DNA of 64,000 bases, taken from Shimia sp039969785. GTDB lineage: Bacteria > Pseudomonadota > Alphaproteobacteria > Rhodobacterales > Rhodobacteraceae. The notes under the pieces are model-generated. The model made no database searches, was not told the DNA's origin, and saw only the letters and a list, made by a program, of their open reading frames with translations. Positions within the stretch are counted from its first letter, which is position 1, and each line of letters begins with the position of its first letter. Where the stretch lies: NCBI RefSeq assembly GCF_039969785.1, contig NZ_JBDVNC010000048.1:62001-126000 (forward strand). The letters are read 5' to 3'. Position numbers and translations under genes: made by a program. Below, piece by piece: positions 59,700 to 64,000 of the stretch.

Positions 59700-61084
59700 C
59701 GCAGAGCAATCCGTTCCTTGATAAGTGCTTCAAGATGGGCCAGATCGTTGGGCACACGGGTGACGTGTTCGTCCCGTCCCATCATATCAGCCATATGCGG
59801 CGGCAGGTCCGGACGGTGCCCCATGGCGGCTTCTACAGCATCAGGGAATTTTGCAGGATGTGCAGTGGCCAAAGTGATCATCGGTGTCCCGGAAAGGTTT
59901 TCGTTTCCAACCTTTACCCCAACTGCTGAGTGCGGGCAAAGAACTTCTCCGCATGCAGCAAACGCGCTCTTAATTGTGTCACGTGTTTCGCCTTCTGAGG
60001 CCCGCCCAGATGCGAATTGATCGCGCAACATTTCCATTGCGCCCTGACTGACCGCAAAGGACCCGTCTTTCAGTTCTTCCATCAGCTGCGCAACCGCATT
60101 GCCATCGCGCCCATAGGCGTCAAACAACGCGCGTTCAAAGTTCGAGCTGACCTGAATATCCATCGACGGGCTGATCGACGGCGTCACGCCCTCTTTCGTA
60201 TAAGCGCCGCTTTGCATGGTACGGTGCAGGATGTCATTCTGATTGGTCGCAATCACCAGCTGCTCAATCGGCAGGCCCATTTTTTTGGCGATATAGCCTG
60301 CAAAAATGTCTCCGAAATTGCCGGTCGGTACGGTGAAAGACACTTTGCGATGTGGTGCGCCCATCGAAACTGCAGAGGTAAAGAAATATACCACCTGCGC
60401 CAGAACACGCGCCCAGTTGATCGAGTTCACACCGGCCAATCTGACCCCGTCGCGGAACTCAAAATCGTTGAACATGTCTTTCAGCTTGGCCTGACAATCG
60501 TCAAAGTCGCCATCCAGCGCCAGCGCATGCACATTGGCATCGTTGGGCGTTGTCATCTGTTTGCGTTGAATGTCGCTGACCCGTCCGTGCGGAAACAGAA
60601 TGAACACATCCACATTGTCCAACCCGCGAAACGCCTCAATCGCGGCTGATCCGGTATCACCGCTGGTGGCACCAACAATGGTCACACGCTCGTTGCGTCG
60701 CGCCAGCGAAAACTGGAACAACTGGCCGATCAGCTGCATGGCAAAGTCTTTGAACGCCAGTGTGGGCCCGTGGAATAACTCCAACAGGAAATGGTTCGCG
60801 CCCAGTTGTACCAAAGGCGCGCGCGCGTCGTGGCGAAACCCGTCATAGGCCCGGGCAATGATGCCCTTGAATTCGTCATCAGTGAACGCATCACCAACAA
60901 ACGGGCGCATTATCCGAAACGCAACCTCTTCATAGCTCAGCCCGGCCAGTGCCGCGATGTCATCCGCGCTCATCGTTGGAATGGTCTCGGGCACATACAA
61001 TCCGCCGTCGCGGGCAAGTCCGGTCAACATGGCCTCTTCGAAATTCAGAACAGGGGCATTTCCACGGGTAGAGATGTATTTCAC
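59696..61084 (-). CDS. thrC: Threonine synthase
   Basis: The 462-residue PLP enzyme converts O-phosphohomoserine to threonine. The lysine that binds PLP is in GPTLAFKDFAMQLIG, and the phosphate loop follows with VGATSGDTGSAAIEAFRG; SINWARVLAQVVYFF and VPTGNFGDIFAGYIAKKMGLPIE are also typical. The GTG at 61084 lies five bases after the SURF1 stop and gives the expected N-terminus VKYISTRG. Open sequence to 61168 overlaps SURF1 and is not used. Confidence 0.95.
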   Translation of the reverse strand: MKYISTRGNAPVLNFEEAMLTGLARDGGLYVPETIPTMSADDIAALAGLSYEEVAFRIMRPFVGDAFTDDEFKGIIARAYDGFRHDARAPLVQLGANHFLLELFHGPTLAFKDFAMQLIGQLFQFSLARRNERVTIVGATSGDTGSAAIEAFRGLDNVDVFILFPHGRVSDIQRKQMTTPNDANVHALALDGDFDDCQAKLKDMFNDFEFRDGVRLAGVNSINWARVLAQVVYFFTSAVSMGAPHRKVSFTVPTGNFGDIFAGYIAKKMGLPIEQLVIATNQNDILHRTMQSGAYTKEGVTPSISPSMDIQVSSNFERALFDAYGRDGNAVAQLMEELKDGSFAVSQGAMEMLRDQFASGRASEGETRDTIKSAFAACGEVLCPHSAVGVKVGNENLSGTPMITLATAHPAKFPDAVEAAMGHRPDLPPHMADMMGRDEHVTRVPNDLAHLEALIKERIALR

Positions 61085-61089
61085 TTGTC

Positions 61090-61767
61090 TCAGGCCTTTT
61101 TCATTTTGCGCTGTCGACGCAGGTAATAGAGTGTCATTGCCACCCAGACAATCGCCAGTCCATACCATGTCAGCACATATTCAAGGTGATCGTTGGGAAT
61201 TCCCGCACTGTCCACTGGCAAAGGCGTCACAGGCGGGTCTGTTTCGGACGTCGTGCGCAGGATAATCAGCACAGGTTCTGCGTTCAGCGCCGCCGCCATG
61301 CTGACCACATCGCGCGCGAACCAGATGTTTTTGGCCACATCAGTTTCGGGCGTATAGCTGTCAATTTCATTGGGCCAGTGCAGATTGCCATTGATACGCG
61401 CCTCAACCTCCGGGCGCGGCGCATCTTTCTGCGGCGGTTTGATCCAGCCACGATCCAGCATGATCCGCCGGCCATCTGATGTCTCAAACGCAGAAATCAC
61501 CCGATACACCGCCCCTACATCGCGGGTCGAGGCAAGCACATGCAGTTCCTGATCCGTGATCACGCCCTCGGCAGAGACGGACAGAAACCGATCTGCGACG
61601 GGGTCCGGCGGGTCGGGCAACGGCGCCGGTGCCGCAGCAAAGCGCGCATCGATTTCGGCCAGAACACCCTGTTTCTCATGCAGTCGCTTAACCTGCCACG
61701 TGCCCAGCGACACCAGAATGGCAGTGCCAACAATACCAAATATCAAAGGCAGGATGTAACGGGCCAA
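61090..61767 (-). CDS. SURF1 family cytochrome oxidase assembly protein
   Basis: The protein has one membrane segment near each end (ILPLIFGIVGTAILVSLGTWQVKRL and LTWYGLAIVWVAMTLYYLRR) around a periplasmic domain, with MLDRGWIKPP as conserved phrase. SURF1 helps insert heme a into subunit I of aa3 oxidase. An ATG pair at 61804-61809 would give 239 residues but lies inside the ctaE terminator hairpin. The TTG at 61767 follows CGGAG and gives a standard N-terminus, so I use it (225 residues). Confidence 0.88.
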   Translation of the reverse strand: MARYILPLIFGIVGTAILVSLGTWQVKRLHEKQGVLAEIDARFAAAPAPLPDPPDPVADRFLSVSAEGVITDQELHVLASTRDVGAVYRVISAFETSDGRRIMLDRGWIKPPQKDAPRPEVEARINGNLHWPNEIDSYTPETDVAKNIWFARDVVSMAAALNAEPVLIILRTTSETDPPVTPLPVDSAGIPNDHLEYVLTWYGLAIVWVAMTLYYLRRQRKMKKA

Positions 61768-61785
61768 GGCGTGGCGCTCCGGACA

Positions 61786-61821
61786 AAGAAAAATCGCGGG
61801 CAACATCATGCGGCCCGCGAT
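61786..61821 (-). terminator. Intrinsic terminator after ctaE
   Basis: On the minus strand, a 9-bp perfect stem (ATCGCGGGC with GCCCGCGAT) and 11-base loop is followed by TTTTTCTT. It lies 47 bases past the ctaE stop and just before SURF1, so part of the transcription may stop here, lowering expression of SURF1 and thrC relative to ctaE. Confidence 0.85.
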
Positions 61822-61867
61822 GGTTTATTCTCTTTTCAGAACCGGAATTCAACCGGCCCTTAAGGCT

Positions 61868-62668
61868 TTACTGACCCCAGACATAAACGGCTGCGAACAG
61901 GAACAACCAGACAACGTCCACAAAGTGCCAGTACCAGGCCGCCGCTTCGAACCCGACATGTTTTTCGGGGGTAAAGTGGCCGGCCATAAGGCGCATCAGG
62001 CAGACAAACAAAAAGATTGTACCGATGACAACATGCGCTCCGTGAAAGCCGGTCGCCATAAAGAAGGTCGCACCATAAATGTTGCCCGAGAACCCAAACG
62101 CCGCGTGACCGTATTCATAGACCTGAAAGACTGTGAAAATCGCACCCAGAGCAATCGCGATGATCAGGCCCCATTTCATGTCTTCACGGTTATTTTCGTG
62201 CACCAGCGCATGGTGAGCCCATGTCGCCGCCGCGCCCGAACACAACAGGATCAGCGTGTTGATCAGTGGCAGATGCCAAGGGTCAAATGTTTCGATACCT
62301 GCGGGCGGCCAAACGCCGTCCACCATGGGGCTTAGCGGCCCCATCGGATACATCGCGTGTTTGAAAAAGGTCCAGAACCACGCCGAAAAGAACATAACTT
62401 CGGACATGATGAACAGGATAAAGCCATAGCGCAGCCCCAGCTGCACGACCGGAGTGTGATCTCCGATACCGCTTTCTTTGATCACTTCGGCCCACCAACC
62501 AAACATGACATAAAGAACTGCCACAAGTCCGATCAGGAACATCCATGGGCCACTGTCATGGAACATCAATACCGCGCCAAACAGCATGATAAAGCCGCCC
62601 AAAGCGCCCAGGAATGGCCACCACGAGGGGGCCAGAATGTGATAGTCGTGATTTTTTGCGTGCGCCAT
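61868..62668 (-). CDS. ctaE: Cytochrome c oxidase subunit III
   Basis: The 266-residue protein has seven membrane segments. HDYHILAPSWWPFLGALGGF, SEVMFFSAWFWTFFKHAMYP, TWAHHALVHENNR, and FGFSGNIYGATFFMATGFHGAHVVIGTIFL are diagnostic of CtaE/Cox3 of aa3-type oxidase; the final WYWHFVDVVWLFLFAAVYVWG is complete. GAGGGAAAC precedes the ATG. Lies downstream of ctaG. Confidence 0.96.
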   Translation of the reverse strand: MAHAKNHDYHILAPSWWPFLGALGGFIMLFGAVLMFHDSGPWMFLIGLVAVLYVMFGWWAEVIKESGIGDHTPVVQLGLRYGFILFIMSEVMFFSAWFWTFFKHAMYPMGPLSPMVDGVWPPAGIETFDPWHLPLINTLILLCSGAAATWAHHALVHENNREDMKWGLIIAIALGAIFTVFQVYEYGHAAFGFSGNIYGATFFMATGFHGAHVVIGTIFLFVCLMRLMAGHFTPEKHVGFEAAAWYWHFVDVVWLFLFAAVYVWGQ

Positions 62669-62699
62669 TATTTTTGTTTCCCTCGTTGGAAGGCTTGTT

Positions 62700-63275
62700 T
62701 TAATTTAGGTCTGTATTACCCGCCCGCGTCAAGGACGCGGTTTCTTCGGGCAGATCGATTTCGAAGAATGTGTAGCTGAGCGTGATCGATTTAACGTATT
62801 TTGCATCGCGATCACTTACGATCTCAGGGTCCACATAAAAGCTGACAGGCATCGACACCCGTTCTCCGGGCTGCAGGATCTGCTCTTCAAAGCAGAAACA
62901 GTCGATTTTCGTGAAAAAGCCACCCGCCTCATAGGGGGCGACGTTATAGCTGGCTGATCCGGCAATCGGGCGGTCGGTCGGGTTATAGGCCTCGTAAAAG
63001 GCCAGCCCGGTTTCACCAATGCGAATTTCCATCTCGCGCTGAACCGGCTTAAAGTCCCACGGCATGCCGCGCTCTCTGCTGGCGTCAAAGCGTATCTTGA
63101 TGGTTTTATCCAGAATGACGTCTGATCCGGTCTCGGCCACGTTGGTCACGCCGCCAAATCCGGTGACACGGCAAAACCAGTCATAAAACGGCACCGAAGC
63201 CCAGGCCAGCGCGCCCATCAGCACAACCACACTCAGGGTCTGAGCCAGCGTCTTATGCTTGCCCTGCATCGTCAT
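62700..63275 (-). CDS. ctaG: Cytochrome c oxidase assembly protein CtaG (Cox11)
   Basis: The 191-residue copper chaperone has one N-terminal membrane segment (LAQTLSVVVLMGALAWASVPFYDWFCRVTGFGG) and a periplasmic domain with the copper motif IDCFCFEEQ. It delivers copper to the CuB site of subunit I. Its start overlaps the preceding small gene by one base (TGATG). An ATG two codons in is an alternative. Confidence 0.95.
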   Translation of the reverse strand: MTMQGKHKTLAQTLSVVVLMGALAWASVPFYDWFCRVTGFGGVTNVAETGSDVILDKTIKIRFDASRERGMPWDFKPVQREMEIRIGETGLAFYEAYNPTDRPIAGSASYNVAPYEAGGFFTKIDCFCFEEQILQPGERVSMPVSFYVDPEIVSDRDAKYVKSITLSYTFFEIDLPEETASLTRAGNTDLN

Positions 63276-63436
63276 CAGTTGCTCACCACTGCATTTTCAG
63301 GCTCATAATCGCCGCGTGTCACCTTGACCACGGTCAGCCCGAAGACAATGACAATGAAACCAACCAGCACCAGCGCAACCCCAAGGTTGCGTCCGAAACG
63401 GCGTTTATGCAGCTCGTGATCGTCGCGAAAGCTCAT
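63275..63436 (-). CDS. Small single-span membrane protein of the cta operon
   Basis: The 53-residue protein has a basic N-terminus (MSFRDDHELHKRRFGRN), one membrane helix (LGVALVLVGFIVIVFGLTVVK) and a short acidic tail. It lies between ctaB and ctaG, overlapping ctaG by one base and starting two bases from the ctaB stop. Small membrane proteins in this slot are common in Rhodobacteraceae and are sometimes named CoxF; a role in oxidase assembly is inferred from position. Confidence 0.82.
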   Translation of the reverse strand: MSFRDDHELHKRRFGRNLGVALVLVGFIVIVFGLTVVKVTRGDYEPENAVVSN

Positions 63437-63438
63437 GC

Positions 63439-64000
63439 TCACCAGCCCCCAAATCCGTAAGGCGCCAGCGCAGCCTCGGCCAAAATTGCACCAAAATGCA
63501 GGAACAGATACAGCAGCGACAGACCAAAGAACGCCTTTTCACGCTTGTAATTGTCCGCCTCGGCCACAGTTTCGTCCCGTCGCCAGATCGCCACGGCACC
63601 AATCAGGAACAAAGCATTCAGAACCAGCGCGGTGATCAGATAGATCGGGCCGCCAATGTCCGTAAAACCCATGCCCACCGCAATGATCGACAGCAGGATT
63701 GTGTAGACCAGAATGTGGTTACGGGTCACACGGCGTCCATGTGTGACGTGCAACATCGGCACACCCGCATCTTTGTAGTCGGACTTCATGAACAGACACA
63801 GCGCCCAGAAATGCGGAGGTGTCCACATAAAGATCAGCGTGAACATCAACACGCTTTCAATCGACACGCCCCCGGTCACAACCGCCCAGCCGATCATCGG
63901 AGGGAAGGCACCTGCAGCACCCCCGATCACGATGTTCTGAGGCGTCCAGCGCTTGAGCCACATGGTGTAGATCACAACGTAAAAGAAGATCGTAAAGGCC
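63439..64000 (-). CDS. ctaB: Protoheme IX farnesyltransferase (heme O synthase), C-terminal part
   Basis: 187 codons are visible; the N-terminus lies beyond the right edge. The frame reads through AFTIFFYVVIYTMWLKRWTPQNIVIGGAAGAFPPMIGW, FIFMWTPPHFWALCLFM in outline (LIFMWTPPHFWALCLF) and DYKDAGVPMLHVTHGRR, the second prenyl-binding Asp region of the UbiA superfamily. It converts heme B to heme O for aa3 oxidase. It heads the ctaB-ctaG-ctaE chain as seen here. Confidence 0.93.
   Translation of the reverse strand, partial: AFTIFFYVVIYTMWLKRWTPQNIVIGGAAGAFPPMIGWAVVTGGVSIESVLMFTLIFMWTPPHFWALCLFMKSDYKDAGVPMLHVTHGRRVTRNHILVYTILLSIIAVGMGFTDIGGPIYLITALVLNALFLIGAVAIWRRDETVAEADNYKREKAFFGLSLLYLFLHFGAILAEAALAPYGFGGW

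Noticed and set aside
1..64000. CRISPR array, prophage or insertion sequence
   Set aside because: No regularly spaced long repeats, no transposase, integrase, capsid or Cas genes were seen on either strand.

Overview
The window is a 64 kb piece of an alphaproteobacterial chromosome. Gene content and order point to the Rhodobacteraceae (Roseobacter group). Supporting features are the cytochrome oxidase assembly order ctaB - small membrane protein - ctaG - ctaE - SURF1 - thrC - M16 peptidase - rimJ, the split hisB/hisH/hisA/hisF/hisE locus, a tRNA-Tyr with a long variable arm, many TTG starts with translational overlaps, and moderately GC-rich coding sequence. I see no phage, plasmid, transposase or CRISPR module. 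This is core chromosome with small accessory patches.

Layout. 1-9.4 kb holds an XRE-type regulator, an orphan Rieske oxygenase with a translationally coupled small protein, a DUF2189 membrane protein, an amidase, a MATE exporter, an HCCA-isomerase-like protein, DUF2461, PPK2 and DUF2218. 9.5-17.1 kb holds parE, a low-GC membrane gene coupled to it, a run of exported proteins of unknown function including an HExxH lipoprotein, a PA14 protein, a phosphoglycolate-phosphatase-like HAD protein and a thioredoxin-like protein. 17.3-23.6 kb is a urate catabolism cluster: puuD, a LysR regulator, uraH, a puuE-uraD fusion, allA and an NCS2 purine permease. 23.7-29.4 kb is a pyruvate dehydrogenase operon with homodimeric E1, E2, and an E3 carrying its own lipoyl domain. 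29.7-36 kb holds transporters, a YmdB-type phosphoesterase, 5-formyl-THF cyclo-ligase and mgtE. 36.1-37.4 kb is a guanine deaminase gene broken by an in-frame TAG. 37.5-43.3 kb is the histidine locus with unrelated small genes inserted. 43.3-45.4 kb holds a CoA-binding protein, a zinc-ribbon protein with no ordinary start codon, rlmB and tRNA-Tyr. 45.8-57.8 kb is mixed metabolism and transport (LysR, EcsC, GNAT, flavin reductase, AEC, SulP, mtnP, LysE, apt, a GlcD-type dehydrogenase, an MBL-fold protein). 57.8-64 kb is the cta/thrC operon on the minus strand; ctaB runs off the right edge.

How parts fit together. The urate cluster would import purines (NCS2 permease) and take urate through 5-hydroxyisourate (PuuD), OHCU (UraH), allantoin (UraD domain), allantoate (PuuE domain) and ureidoglycolate to glyoxylate (AllA). 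The two divergent promoter regions of the cluster share a near-identical dyad, which makes the embedded LysR protein a likely pathway regulator. Guanine deaminase, which feeds guanine into this route, lies 14 kb away and looks inactivated twice over: a metal-ligand His is Tyr, and there is a nonsense codon.

Most interesting signals: the guaD pseudogene, the shared dyad of the urate cluster, an 11-bp helically phased repeat seen at two distant sites, long perfect palindromes upstream of aceE and downstream of the parE unit, and the zinc-ribbon gene whose start appears to be ATC. I found no convincing complete new multi-gene system. All functional calls come from reading the sequence; no database search was run.
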